A stretch of DNA of 64,000 bases, from NCBI RefSeq assembly GCF_024055725.1, contig NZ_JAMXMX010000003.1, forward strand, positions 341,845 through 405,844. Direction: 5' to 3'. Origin of the DNA: Actinoallomurus spadix (lineage in GTDB: Bacteria; Actinomycetota; Actinomycetes; Streptosporangiales; Streptosporangiaceae). Numbering within the stretch: position 1 is the first letter of the stretch; each line of letters begins with the position of its first letter. Below are positions 56,973-64,000 of the stretch, piece after piece. Position numbers and translations under genes: made by a program. The notes under the pieces are model-generated. The model saw nothing but the letters and a program-made list of their open reading frames with translations. It ran no database searches and had not been told where the DNA came from.

Positions 56973-58357
56973 GCGCCCGGCGGGGGCGCCGGCACGTGGT
57001 GCAGGCGGGCCCACGCGCGCCCCATCGCGATGCGCTGTGGCCCGGACGGATGGGTGTTCCACAGCGCGTACGCGAACGGTCCCGGGGACAGGTCGTCGAG
57101 GTTGCGGAGGCTGAGCGACCGCTGCATCGCGATGAACGTCACCGGGTCCCGGGTGAGCCCGAGGGAGTGCGCGTCGGCCCGTGCCTCGATGTGACGGCTG
57201 ACGAGATTCTGCGCGGGCCCCGCCGCCTGGGCCAGGACGGTCACCGCGGCGAGCAGCAGCGCGGTCGACCGCGGGTCGGCCGCCGACCGCACCCCGGCCC
57301 GGCGCAGCAGGCGCGGCGAGGTCATCACCAGGAAGAGGACGCAGGCGCCGGTCGCGACGCCCAGCCCGCCGACGAGGGTGCCGGTCAGCACGTCGTTCCG
57401 CTTCGCGTGGCCGAGTTCGTGCGCGACGACGAGCCGGACCTCCCCCGGCGACTGCGACGCCAGGAGCGTGTCGTACACCACGATCCGCCGGGTGGAGCCG
57501 AACCCCGAGACGTAGGCGTTCAGCTCCGTCGTGCGCTTGGACGCGTCGGCGACGAGGACGTCGCGCACCGGCACACCGTCCGCGCGCGCCATCCGGAGCA
57601 GGTCCGTGCGCAGCGGCCCGGCCGGCATCGAGGTGAAGTCGTTGAACAACGGCTCGACGACCACCGGATAGGCGTACGAGACGGCGGTGACCAGCAGGAG
57701 GCCACCGGCCGCCGCGCCGGCCCACCAGTGCCGGGGGAAACGCCGGATGAGCAGGTGCAGGCCGAGCAGCGCCACGATCCAGATCACGAGGCTCACGGCG
57801 AACCCGGTGAACCGGTCACCGAGCCACGAACCCCAGCCCTGGGTCGACAGGCCGTACCGCCGCAGCACCGACTCCGACCACGCCGCGAACGGCAGCGCGA
57901 CCAGCTGGGTCAGCGCGGACAGCACCACCGCGACGGACAGCAGCCGCAGACCATGCCGCCAGATCCCCGGCCGCGCCTCCGCGGAGACCCGCCGCCCGGT
58001 GACCCCGCCGAGCAGCCGGGCGCCCCAGGGCGTCAGGCCCAGGACGAGGACGACGACCAGGCCGGCGGCGAGCCCGCCGTACGCCGGGCCGTCCAGTGCG
58101 GCGCTGAACCGCTCGCTGCGGGCGATCTGGTCCCGGCTGAAGTCCAGCGCCGGATCCGCGGCGGCCCGGCCCCCGGGCAGCGGATGCCAGGGGGTCACCA
58201 CCGCCATCACGGCGACCAGCGACGCGCCCAGGACCACGGCGGCGACGGCCGCGGCCCGGCGGGACGCGCCGCGCGATTCCACCCGGGCGGTGGGTGCTCG
58301 CTCGGCCTCGGCGCGCACGGGCGGCCCGGCGCCCTCCAGGCCGCCGGTCTCCGTCAC
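56963..58357 (-). CDS. M48 family membrane metallopeptidase (Ste24-like)
   Basis: A 464-residue polytopic zinc peptidase. The HExxH motif is 'RLVVAHELGHAKRNDVLTG', the downstream Glu ligand is in 'RHIEARADAHSLGL', and about seven hydrophobic segments surround them, as in CAAX prenyl protease 1. A charged N-terminus of about 40 residues precedes the first helix. The GTG at 58357 overlaps the upstream gene's stop (GTGA) and has AAGGAG five bases before. Bacterial members process membrane or misfolded proteins; the target is unknown. Confidence 0.92.
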   Translation of the reverse strand: MTETGGLEGAGPPVRAEAERAPTARVESRGASRRAAAVAAVVLGASLVAVMAVVTPWHPLPGGRAAADPALDFSRDQIARSERFSAALDGPAYGGLAAGLVVVLVLGLTPWGARLLGGVTGRRVSAEARPGIWRHGLRLLSVAVVLSALTQLVALPFAAWSESVLRRYGLSTQGWGSWLGDRFTGFAVSLVIWIVALLGLHLLIRRFPRHWWAGAAAGGLLLVTAVSYAYPVVVEPLFNDFTSMPAGPLRTDLLRMARADGVPVRDVLVADASKRTTELNAYVSGFGSTRRIVVYDTLLASQSPGEVRLVVAHELGHAKRNDVLTGTLVGGLGVATGACVLFLVMTSPRLLRRAGVRSAADPRSTALLLAAVTVLAQAAGPAQNLVSRHIEARADAHSLGLTRDPVTFIAMQRSLSLRNLDDLSPGPFAYALWNTHPSGPQRIAMGRAWARLHHVPAPPPGARP

Positions 58358-59694
58358 ATCAGCTCCTTCCGCAGGTAGGCACGCCACTGCGCGGCGAACC
58401 GGCTCGAATCGACGCCGAGGACGGCGCGTAGGGCACGGTCCTCGATCCGCGGGTCCCCGGCGGTGCCGGGTTCGGCCTCGGCGGTGCGGTACAGCCGCAC
58501 CAGTCTGCCCTCACCGTAGCGTTCTGCGATCATCCGGCAGGCCAGCCACGCCTCCTCGTACGCGGCGGACAGGCGCTCGCCCGACCCGGTGAACGCGTCG
58601 CGCCCCGGCGGCGCCGCCGGCAGCCCCTCGGAGGAGATCAGACCGGCCAGCTCGCGTCCCGCCGCCCGCGTCGGAACACCGGCGTCCTTGTAGCCGACGT
58701 AGTCGGCGAGCCCTTCGACCAGCCACATGGGGGTACGGCTGTCGCGGGCGCCGCCCATCGCGACGTGCACCAGCTCGTGGGTGAGCACGACGCGCCGGCC
58801 GAGGCCGTTCAGCCGGCCGAACGCGGTGGGGGTGATGACGACGCGATCCGCGCCGCCGCGCGGATCGCCCGCGCCGCCGCTGACGGTCGCGAGCGCGGCG
58901 ATGTCGCCGAGGTTCCGGACGCTCCCGACGAGCTCCTCGGCCCGTTGCTCGGTCGCGGGCGCGAGCGCCACGACCCGCCGTGCCCAGCGGCCGCCCACGA
59001 CCTTCGAGACCAGGCCGACGCCGGTGTCCAGCCGCCGGGCGATGTCGCGGAGCTCCGCGGTCCGCGTCTCCCCGCCGTCCGCCGCTCCCGTGCCGTCCCC
59101 GACCGCCGTGCCGCCTGCGCCGAGCACCAGGGTGTACCGGCCCCGGACGACGGTCAGGTCCGGTCCGTCCCAGATCTGCGGGTCGTCGCGCAGCCCGTGC
59201 GCCGAGCCGTCGCCGGACACGACCCAGCCGGTGTCGCGGCGCCGTTCGAAGGTGAGGTACCGCGTGTAGGCGACGTCTCCGGTGTCGAAGCCGCGCAGCC
59301 GGTAGGTGAGGGTCAGCCGCGCCGTCCAGCCGTCGTCGGCGGCCGCGGCGGCACGCGTGTCCGCGAGCGACTCGCGCCACGTCGCCAGGGGGACCTTCGC
59401 GAGGTTGTCGAACAGCGTCTCCTGCCCGGCGCGGAACGCCTGCGCCGACGGATCGACGGTGGCGAGGAACGCGGCGCGGTCACGGGTGAGGACGGCGCGG
59501 GACCGGCGCTGCAGCAGAGCCGTCACGACGGCCTGGCTGGGCGCGGGCGCCGCGGTGGCGCTCCGGGGCGACGCGGCCGCGTGCCGCGTCCCGCGGTGCA
59601 GGCCGGCGTAACCGACCGCGGTGACCAGCTGCAGCGCGATCGCCACCCCGGTCAGCGCGGCGACCCGCCCCTGCCAGGTGCCCGCCGACGACAT
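58354..59694 (-). CDS. Membrane-anchored gluzincin-like protein (peptidase MA fold)
   Basis: A 446-residue protein with one N-terminal membrane anchor ('VAALTGVAIALQLVTAVGYA') and a large outer domain. Its C-terminal half has 'RVVLTHELVHVAMGG' followed by 'MWLVEGLADYVGY', the HExxH plus EGxADY pattern of gluzincin peptidase MA proteins. The middle region (about 50-200) resembles a substrate-binding or NTF2-like fold but I do not recognise it. It overlaps the M48 gene by four bases, so two metallopeptidases are co-translated. The function is unknown. Confidence 0.82.
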   Translation of the reverse strand: MSSAGTWQGRVAALTGVAIALQLVTAVGYAGLHRGTRHAAASPRSATAAPAPSQAVVTALLQRRSRAVLTRDRAAFLATVDPSAQAFRAGQETLFDNLAKVPLATWRESLADTRAAAAADDGWTARLTLTYRLRGFDTGDVAYTRYLTFERRRDTGWVVSGDGSAHGLRDDPQIWDGPDLTVVRGRYTLVLGAGGTAVGDGTGAADGGETRTAELRDIARRLDTGVGLVSKVVGGRWARRVVALAPATEQRAEELVGSVRNLGDIAALATVSGGAGDPRGGADRVVITPTAFGRLNGLGRRVVLTHELVHVAMGGARDSRTPMWLVEGLADYVGYKDAGVPTRAAGRELAGLISSEGLPAAPPGRDAFTGSGERLSAAYEEAWLACRMIAERYGEGRLVRLYRTAEAEPGTAGDPRIEDRALRAVLGVDSSRFAAQWRAYLRKELM

Positions 59695-59722
59695 GGGCGT
59701 GATGGTAGCGGGCGAAACTGAG

Positions 59723-59758
59723 AACGCCGGGGCCGTCCGTGCGGACGGCCCCGGCGTT
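59723..59758 (-). terminator. 16-bp perfect hairpin
   Basis: AACGCCGGGGCCGTCC pairs perfectly with GGACGGCCCCGGCGTT around GTGC. It terminates the minus-strand NlpC/P60 gene at 59821 and separates it from the peptidase pair. Confidence 0.9.
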
Positions 59759-59820
59759 GATCAGCCGGTTCGGCCCCGGATGGCGTGCCATCGCGGTGCC
59801 GGCGCGGCGCTTCGCCCGGC

Positions 59821-60378
59821 TCAGTACGGGCGGGCGGCACCGTAGAAGTGGCCGCGATAGTAACTGTTGTTGTCGATCCGGACCTGCTTGATCCGCGTAC
59901 CGGTGTGCGACGCGTGGATCATGTAGATCTTGTGACCGACCACCTTCGAGATGATCCCGGTGTGGTTGTTGCCGTTGAAGTACACCAGGTCACCGGCGGC
60001 CAGGTTCTTCCACCGGACGTGCCGCTTGATGTGGCGGTGCTGCTGGCCGGCGGTCCGCGGCAGCCGGACACCGGCCTTGCGGTAGGAGTACTGCACCAGA
60101 CCGGAGCAGTCGAAGTTCCTGGGCCCGGCGCCCCCGTAGCGGTACCACTTGCCGATCTGCTTGCGGGCGGTGGTGACCGCCTTCAGACCGACCTTGTGCC
60201 GCTGGCTCCAGGACTTGTGCTTCGTCTGCGCCTTGGCGACGGTGACGGCCGTCTGGGGGGCCGCGGCGTGCGCGGCGGTGGCCGTCAGCGCGACGGGTGC
60301 GAGGACCGCACCCGCGGCGACCATGCCTCCGGCGAGGCGGAGGCGCAGGGACGAAGCGGTCGAGGGGTTGCGAGACAG
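59821..60378 (-). CDS. Secreted NlpC/P60 peptidoglycan endopeptidase, probable CTG start
   Basis: A small secreted cell-wall hydrolase. The catalytic Cys is in 'NFDCSGLVQYSYRKAGVRLP', and two His follow in 'FNGNNHTGIIS' and 'MIHASHTGTR'. The first ATG in frame (60324) gives a signal peptide without a basic n-region. Extending to CTG at 60378 gives 185 residues with 'SRNPSTASSLRLRLAGGMVA', a proper signal peptide, and AAGGAG six bases upstream. The upstream GTG at 60394 is in another frame. The leader is a c-di-AMP riboswitch. It lacks the coiled coil of the two neighbouring paralogues. Confidence 0.85.
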   Translation of the reverse strand: MSRNPSTASSLRLRLAGGMVAAGAVLAPVALTATAAHAAAPQTAVTVAKAQTKHKSWSQRHKVGLKAVTTARKQIGKWYRYGGAGPRNFDCSGLVQYSYRKAGVRLPRTAGQQHRHIKRHVRWKNLAAGDLVYFNGNNHTGIISKVVGHKIYMIHASHTGTRIKQVRIDNNSYYRGHFYGAARPY

Positions 60379-60395
60379 GGGTCTCTCCTTCCACT

Positions 60396-60533
60396 ACGCC
60401 TACCGGGTTAGCTGTCGGGTTCGGGCTGGAAGACGCCCTACGGCATGCCTGCGGGAGGACAGGCGCCCCGATTCACCCCCGTGAAGATCCGCGCCGCTAG
60501 GCGCGATCGGTTCCCCGGCTCCGTGTGCCCACG
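60396..60533 (-). promoter_or_regulatory. Cyclic di-AMP riboswitch (ydaO/yuaA)
   Basis: Read on the minus strand, GGGGAACC, GGGTGAATCGG, TAGGGCG and the 3' block CGAACCCGACAGCTAACC followed by CGGTAGGCG appear in the order of the ydaO aptamer. The NlpC/P60 start follows about 20 bases later. Actinobacterial ydaO elements commonly precede cell-wall hydrolase genes. Confidence 0.9.
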
Positions 60534-60831
60534 GATTAGGCGTTCACGGTCACCCGGCCCGGTCGGGCCACTTCGGTGATGACCGTTTCTCTGCATCTCT
60601 GACAGACCGGAGACGCGGCGCCCGCCGGCGCGCCCCACGACGCGCCCCGCTGACGCAGGACCCCTCCGGCCGGGCGGCACATGGCGTGCGCCGCGATCCG
60701 CACCATCGGTGCGGAAGATTCGAAAGGTGTGACGCCGGCAGGCCGACCGGATCCGGTCCGCACCTCACGCGCCGGCCGGGAGTCCGTCCCCCCGGCCTGT
60801 CGGCGTCCCGCTGTTCAGTTGTCGTCCGGTC
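60534..60831. other. Intergenic region between two NlpC/P60 genes
   Basis: The left part holds a hairpin GGCCGGG/CCCGGCC (about 60773-60798) that may terminate the 60832 gene; the right part should hold the promoter of the riboswitch, with TAATCC near 60533-60538 as a possible -10. Open frames here are Arg/Pro-rich and unconvincing. Confidence 0.4.
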
Positions 60832-61836
60832 TCAGACCAGCCGGCCGCCGCCCACCCACGTGGAGGCGTACCAGGAGTCGCTGAGGTTGGAGATCTTGAC
60901 CACGTCTCCGGTGTGCGGGGCGTGGAGGAACTTGCCGTTGCCGACGTAGATGCCCATGTGACCGAGGTCGTGGAAGAAGACCAGGTCGCCGGGCTGCAGG
61001 TCGGCCTTGGAGACCCGCCGGCTGGCGTCGTACTGGTCCGGCACCCAGTGGTTGAGCTTGATGCCGACCTTGCGGTAGGCGACCATCGTCAGCCCGGAGC
61101 AGTCCCAGACGTTGGGGCCCGCGCCACCGAAGACGTACGGCTTGCCGAGCTGGGCGCAGGCGAATTTCAGCACGATCTCCGCCTTGCCCGACGCCAGGAT
61201 CGAGCAGTTCTCCTTGGAGCTGCCCGGGTCGATGCCGGCGCCGAGCCTGCGGACCAGCTTGAGCTGCTTCTCGATGGCCTCGTCGGCCTGCTTGCGCTGC
61301 GATTCGAGCAGGTTCTTCTTCGCCGTGAGCTGCTGGGCGGCCTGGACCCGCAGCGCCTGCTCGCGCTCCAGCCGCTGCGCGGAGGCGAGGTACTGCTGGA
61401 ACTCCGCCGTACGGTTGTGCGCGAGCTGCGTGAACGCCGACATCTGCGAGAGCACGGCGTCCGGGTTCTTGGAGCTGACCAGCGCGGGGATCGTGCCGTT
61501 GTCCCCGGTCTTGTACGCCTCCGCGGCGAGCTGCGCGACCCGCACCCGCAGTTGCTGGAAGGTCTTGCGCTCGGCCTGCACCGACTTGCTCAGGGCCTTG
61601 ACCCGGCCCTGGGCGGCCTTCCAGTCGGCCTTCGTCTTGTTGTACTGGTTGCTCAGCTGGTCGACCTTGTCGTTCAGCTGCGCGAGCTGCCTCTTCGCCG
61701 CGCTCAGCGAGGTGCCGGGATCGGCGTGCGCGGGGGTCGCGGGAAGGGCGAGCCCGGCGACGGCGATGAATCCCACGGTCGTCATGAACCGCCGACCGGT
61801 CCTGGGCATGTTCGTACGCTCCTTGGCCATGATCAT
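60832..61836 (-). CDS. Secreted NlpC/P60 endopeptidase with coiled coil (RipA/RipC-like)
   Basis: A 334-residue peptidoglycan hydrolase. A signal peptide ('RFMTTVGFIAVAGLALPATP' then AHA) is followed by a long coiled coil (about 45-190, 'QLAQLNDKVDQLSNQYNKTK') that probably binds FtsEX-type or other activators, and a C-terminal NlpC/P60 domain with 'VWDCSGLTMVAYRKVGIKL', 'GHMGIYVGNGKFLHAPHTG'. I kept the ATG at 61836; an ATG at 61809 has the better AAGGAG site. It follows the next paralogue by six bases, so it is controlled by that gene's riboswitch transcript. Confidence 0.93.
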   Translation of the reverse strand: MIMAKERTNMPRTGRRFMTTVGFIAVAGLALPATPAHADPGTSLSAAKRQLAQLNDKVDQLSNQYNKTKADWKAAQGRVKALSKSVQAERKTFQQLRVRVAQLAAEAYKTGDNGTIPALVSSKNPDAVLSQMSAFTQLAHNRTAEFQQYLASAQRLEREQALRVQAAQQLTAKKNLLESQRKQADEAIEKQLKLVRRLGAGIDPGSSKENCSILASGKAEIVLKFACAQLGKPYVFGGAGPNVWDCSGLTMVAYRKVGIKLNHWVPDQYDASRRVSKADLQPGDLVFFHDLGHMGIYVGNGKFLHAPHTGDVVKISNLSDSWYASTWVGGGRLV

Positions 61837-61842
61837 CCGTCC

Positions 61843-62892
61843 CTAGAGCGCGCCCGCGCCGACGTAGTGCGAGCTGTACCAGACGTTGCTCAGACTGTCG
61901 ATCTTGACGTACGAGCCCGTGTGCGGCGAGTGGATGAACTTGCCGCCGCCGACGTAGATGCCGACGTGCCCGAGGTCGTCGAAGAAGACGAGGTCGCCTG
62001 GGGACAGATTGCCGCGCGACACGCGGCTGGTCGCGTTGTACTGGTCCGGGACGACGCGGGGGATGCTCACCCCGGCCGCCGCGTAGGCCTTCATGGTGAA
62101 GCCGGAGCAGTCGTACCGCGGGCCGGTGCCGCCGTAGAGGTAGGGGGTGCCGCACTTGCCGTAGGCCCACTCGAGCACGACGCGCGCCTTGCCGGTCGCC
62201 GAGCCGTGGTACCCACCGCTGCAGTTGCTCGCCACGGGGCCGCTGTCGTCACCGCCGCCGGAGCTCTTCGGGGTCAGCTTGTCGACCAGGGCCTTCTGCT
62301 CCTTGACCGACTTCTCGATGCGCTTCTTCTCAGCGGAGAGCTGGTTCCTCTTCTGCGCGAGGTCGGCGGACGCCTGCTGGGCCTGCGCCTGCTGCCGCTG
62401 CAGCAGCTGGGAGGCGTTGAGGAACTGGGCGAGCTCGGTGGAGCGGTTCTTCGACAGCGCCGTGAAGGCCGACATCTGGTCGAGCACCGTCTGCGGGTCC
62501 TTGGCCGAGAGCAGCGTCGGGATGTCGGCGCCGTTCGAGCCGTTCTTGTACGCGGACGCGGCCATCTGCGCGACGCGGACCCGGAGCGCGGCCCAGGACT
62601 TGCGCTGCTGCTTGACCGAGGCGTTCAGCGCCTTGACCTGCTTGTCGGCCGCCGACCACCGCTCCTTGGCCTTGTTGTAGTCGTTGGCCAGGTGGTCGAC
62701 CTGCGAGTTCAGCTTGGTCAGCCTGGCCTTCGCCTGGCTCAGCGTCTGCTTCGGCTTCGCCTCGGCCGTGCCGGCCGGCAGAACGACCGCCGCTGAGGCG
62801 GCGACGCACAGGGTGGCCAGCACCCGGCCGCCGATCCAGCCGCTCGCCGACCGTCCGACGGCTGGGCCGTCGGCACTGCGCTGTGTTGCCAC
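61843..62892 (-). CDS. Secreted NlpC/P60 endopeptidase with coiled coil (RipA/RipC-like)
   Basis: A 349-residue paralogue of the next gene. After a signal peptide ('VLATLCVAASAAVVLPAGTA' then EA) come a coiled coil ('LTKLNSQVDHLANDYNKAKE') and an NlpC/P60 domain with 'RYDCSGFTMKAYAAAGVSIP' and 'GHVGIYVGGGKFIHSPHTG'. I chose the GTG at 62892 because the GTG at 62916 lies where the first riboswitch's gene has its ribosome-binding site (GTGG-AGAG). It lies directly after a ydaO riboswitch and heads a two-gene operon. Related mycobacterial genes act in septal peptidoglycan cleavage. Confidence 0.92.
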   Translation of the reverse strand: MATQRSADGPAVGRSASGWIGGRVLATLCVAASAAVVLPAGTAEAKPKQTLSQAKARLTKLNSQVDHLANDYNKAKERWSAADKQVKALNASVKQQRKSWAALRVRVAQMAASAYKNGSNGADIPTLLSAKDPQTVLDQMSAFTALSKNRSTELAQFLNASQLLQRQQAQAQQASADLAQKRNQLSAEKKRIEKSVKEQKALVDKLTPKSSGGGDDSGPVASNCSGGYHGSATGKARVVLEWAYGKCGTPYLYGGTGPRYDCSGFTMKAYAAAGVSIPRVVPDQYNATSRVSRGNLSPGDLVFFDDLGHVGIYVGGGKFIHSPHTGSYVKIDSLSNVWYSSHYVGAGAL

Positions 62893-62919
62893 GATTGCGG
62901 CACGCCCCTCTCCCACTGT

Positions 62920-63033
62920 CCGCCTACCGGGTTAGCTGACGGATTCGGGCGTGGAAGTCGCCCTACGGAACACCCGAGTGCTCCGATTCACCCCTGGAAC
63001 CTGGTTCCCCGGCTCGTCGTGCCAGTGAGGATC
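62920..63033 (-). promoter_or_regulatory. Cyclic di-AMP riboswitch (ydaO/yuaA), second copy
   Basis: The minus strand shows GGGGAACC, GGGGTGAATCGG, TAGGGCG and CGAATCCGTCAGCTAACC then CGGTAGGCG, closely matching the first copy. It precedes the two-gene NlpC/P60 operon. Confidence 0.9.
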
Positions 63034-63129
63034 GTAGGGCCCGAACCGCGGGCTGCCTCACTGAACGTGACGACTCGGCGGAAGCCGTCGCCGTCGCCTG
63101 GGGGGCGACGAACCAGCGACCGGCTCAGC

Positions 63130-63154
63130 GCGTGAGACTAGTCAAGTCTCACGC
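63130..63154. terminator. Hairpin downstream of the four-cysteine protein
   Basis: GCGTGAGACT pairs perfectly with AGTCTCACGC around AGTCA. It lies 70 bases after the minus-strand small gene and about 100 bases upstream of the second riboswitch, so it may end one transcript or belong to the promoter region of the next. Confidence 0.5.
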
Positions 63155-63223
63155 TGGTAACAACCGCTTCTCCGGGAATTCCAGCAATTCACGTCATTTA
63201 GGCAACAGGATGCGCGTGATTCG

Positions 63224-63415
63224 TCACGATGCGCGGTCAACGGAGATCGTCATCCGCAGGGGCGGAATCAGGCCCTCCGCGGCGAGAACTCCCAGCGCGC
63301 GGCGCTCGAGCGGTCCGAGGTCGAAGCCGGATTCCGGAATCGCGGGCATGGTGGAAACGACGCAGTCGGCACAGCCCACGTTGCGTAGCTCACACTTGGC
63401 GCAGTCGATGAGCAC
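63224..63415 (-). CDS. Small four-cysteine protein, probable zinc binder
   Basis: A 63-residue protein starting 'MLIDCAKCELRNVGCADCVV', with Cys-x2-Cys and Cys-x2-Cys pairs that would form a zinc knuckle, followed by 'ERRALGVLAAEGLIPPLRM'. The GTG start has GAGGAGG upstream. Similar small proteins are conserved in actinobacteria next to NlpC/P60 or NYN-domain genes. The function is unknown. Confidence 0.8.
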   Translation of the reverse strand: MLIDCAKCELRNVGCADCVVSTMPAIPESGFDLGPLERRALGVLAAEGLIPPLRMTISVDRAS

Positions 63416-63491
63416 GAATTCCTCCTCGTGTCGCCGTCATCGCCTGACGTTACGAGGGCTCACCGACAATTTCGCTCCGCGATCGCACCCC

Positions 63492-63542
63492 GAGACGACG
63501 CGTGCCCGGAGACGACGCGTGCCCGGAGATGACGCGTGCCCG
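63492..63542. repeat. 17-bp tandem repeat, three copies
   Basis: GAGACGACGCGTGCCCG is repeated three times in a row (63492, 63509, 63526), the third with one change (GAT for GAC), in the gap downstream of the NYN-domain gene and upstream of the four-cysteine gene. Confidence 0.85.
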
Positions 63543-63552
63543 GAGAGAACGG

Positions 63553-64000
63553 TCAGGTGCGGCCGAGGCGGCGGAGGAGGAGCGCCGAGGGGGCCGGCCG
63601 CGCGTCGGCCCGCCGGGCCGAGTCGCAGACCTCCTGGTCGGAGGAGATGACGACCACGGCGCGCCCGCTCGGCTCTGCGCGCACGAGATGGCCGATCAGC
63701 TCGTCGGCCGTCTGGCCGGGCTCGCTGAACAGCACGCGCACGCCACGGGGGGCCTGCACGGCGACGGGGGCGTTCAGCTCCGCGCCGTCGAAGACGACCG
63801 TCACCTCCGCCTTGGTCTGCGCGTGCAGCACGCCCAGGCCCGACACGAGACGGGACCGCTGGTCGGCGAGCGGCAGGTCGCCGTACCCGGTCTTGGTGAC
63901 GTTGTAGCCGTCGACGATGAGGTGGACCTGCGGAAGGGTGAGCAGCTGGTCGAGGAGCGCGGGATCGCTGTCGGCCAGCGCCCGGCCGGGCAGCGTGCGG
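63553..64000 (-). CDS. NYN/YacP-like domain protein, 3' part, cut by window edge
   Basis: The C-terminal 149 residues of a protein with a PIN-like NYN domain, a fold of metal-dependent RNases. 'VHLIVDGYNVTKTGYGDLPL' holds the first acidic residue, 'AEVTVVFDGAELNAP' the second, and 'ADELIGHLVRAEPSGRAVVV' and 'ISSDQEVCDSARRA' the rest. The gene enters from the right edge, so its N-terminus is not seen. It ends 11 bases from the 17-bp repeats. Confidence 0.9.
   Translation of the reverse strand, partial: RTLPGRALADSDPALLDQLLTLPQVHLIVDGYNVTKTGYGDLPLADQRSRLVSGLGVLHAQTKAEVTVVFDGAELNAPVAVQAPRGVRVLFSEPGQTADELIGHLVRAEPSGRAVVVISSDQEVCDSARRADARPAPSALLLRRLGRT

Noticed and set aside
60913..62796. 627-codon open frame opposite the two coiled-coil NlpC/P60 genes
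   Set aside because: Shadow of the repeated coiled-coil coding sequence; Leu/Arg/Gly-rich without any domain.

Overview
The window is about 72% GC, dense with genes that use GTG, ATG and a few TTG starts, and carries BldD, actinobacterial integration host factor (MihF), a DinB-fold protein of the mycothiol-dependent type, PASTA-domain kinase, LexA-type SOS box and two c-di-AMP riboswitches. This points to a sporulating actinomycete, probably of the Streptosporangiales (Thermomonosporaceae-like); the family assignment is inference. No tRNA, rRNA, CRISPR array, IS element or prophage was seen. Most of the window is conserved chromosomal core.

Region 1 (1-17.4 kb, almost all minus strand): the N-terminus of priA, a YjbR-like protein, a small ORF and a cytochrome P450 (an accessory insertion), then metK, coaBC, rpoZ, gmk and mihF. 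After a 68-bp tandem repeat follows the complete UMP pathway as one operon transcribed pyrR-pyrB-pyrC-carA-(65-aa membrane protein)-carB-pyrK-pyrD-pyrF, with ATGA/GTGA/TTGA overlaps at nearly every junction and a PyrR-binding hairpin directly upstream of the pyrR Shine-Dalgarno.

Region 2 (17.4-22.1 kb): bldD with a promoter and a 160-nt leader, then a synteny break. Beyond it lie a HEPN gene behind a perfect LexA box, a YbaK deacylase, and a chain of four overlapping ORFs of mostly unknown function ending in a GNAT acetyltransferase.

Region 3 (22.1-32.4 kb): metF, a polyprenyl diphosphate synthase, thiamine genes (thiE on one strand; TPP riboswitch-thiO-thiS-thiG on the other), an Rv2175c-like DNA-binding protein, a PknL-like PASTA kinase and endonuclease IV. 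This and much of what follows resembles the mycobacterial Rv2172c-Rv2190c neighbourhood.

Region 4 (32.4-44.2 kb): a LytS/LytTR two-component system with a sodium:solute symporter; a molybdopterin oxidoreductase; DAHP synthase aroF behind a Phe/Tyr leader peptide and terminator; an EamA transporter behind a second, Tyr-Tyr leader and terminator; a TetR/alcohol dehydrogenase pair; thiI; and a probable PPi-dependent phosphofructokinase with a DasR-type operator.

Region 5 (44.2-64 kb): acyltransferase, glucokinase, SRPBCC, phosphoesterase, CutC, long-chain acyl-CoA synthetase, TetR/MFS efflux pair with twin palindromic operators, PimB-like mannosyltransferase, SatP-type acetate transporter, two membrane metallopeptidases, three NlpC/P60 cell-wall hydrolases under two c-di-AMP riboswitches, a four-cysteine small protein, and the 3' end of a NYN-domain protein.

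The most noteworthy points are the two back-to-back aromatic leader peptides with attenuator-like terminators, the SOS-boxed HEPN gene, the overlapping-ORF chain containing a duplicated start module, a likely CTG-initiated NlpC/P60 gene, and a recurring pattern of short tandem duplications that include gene 3' ends.
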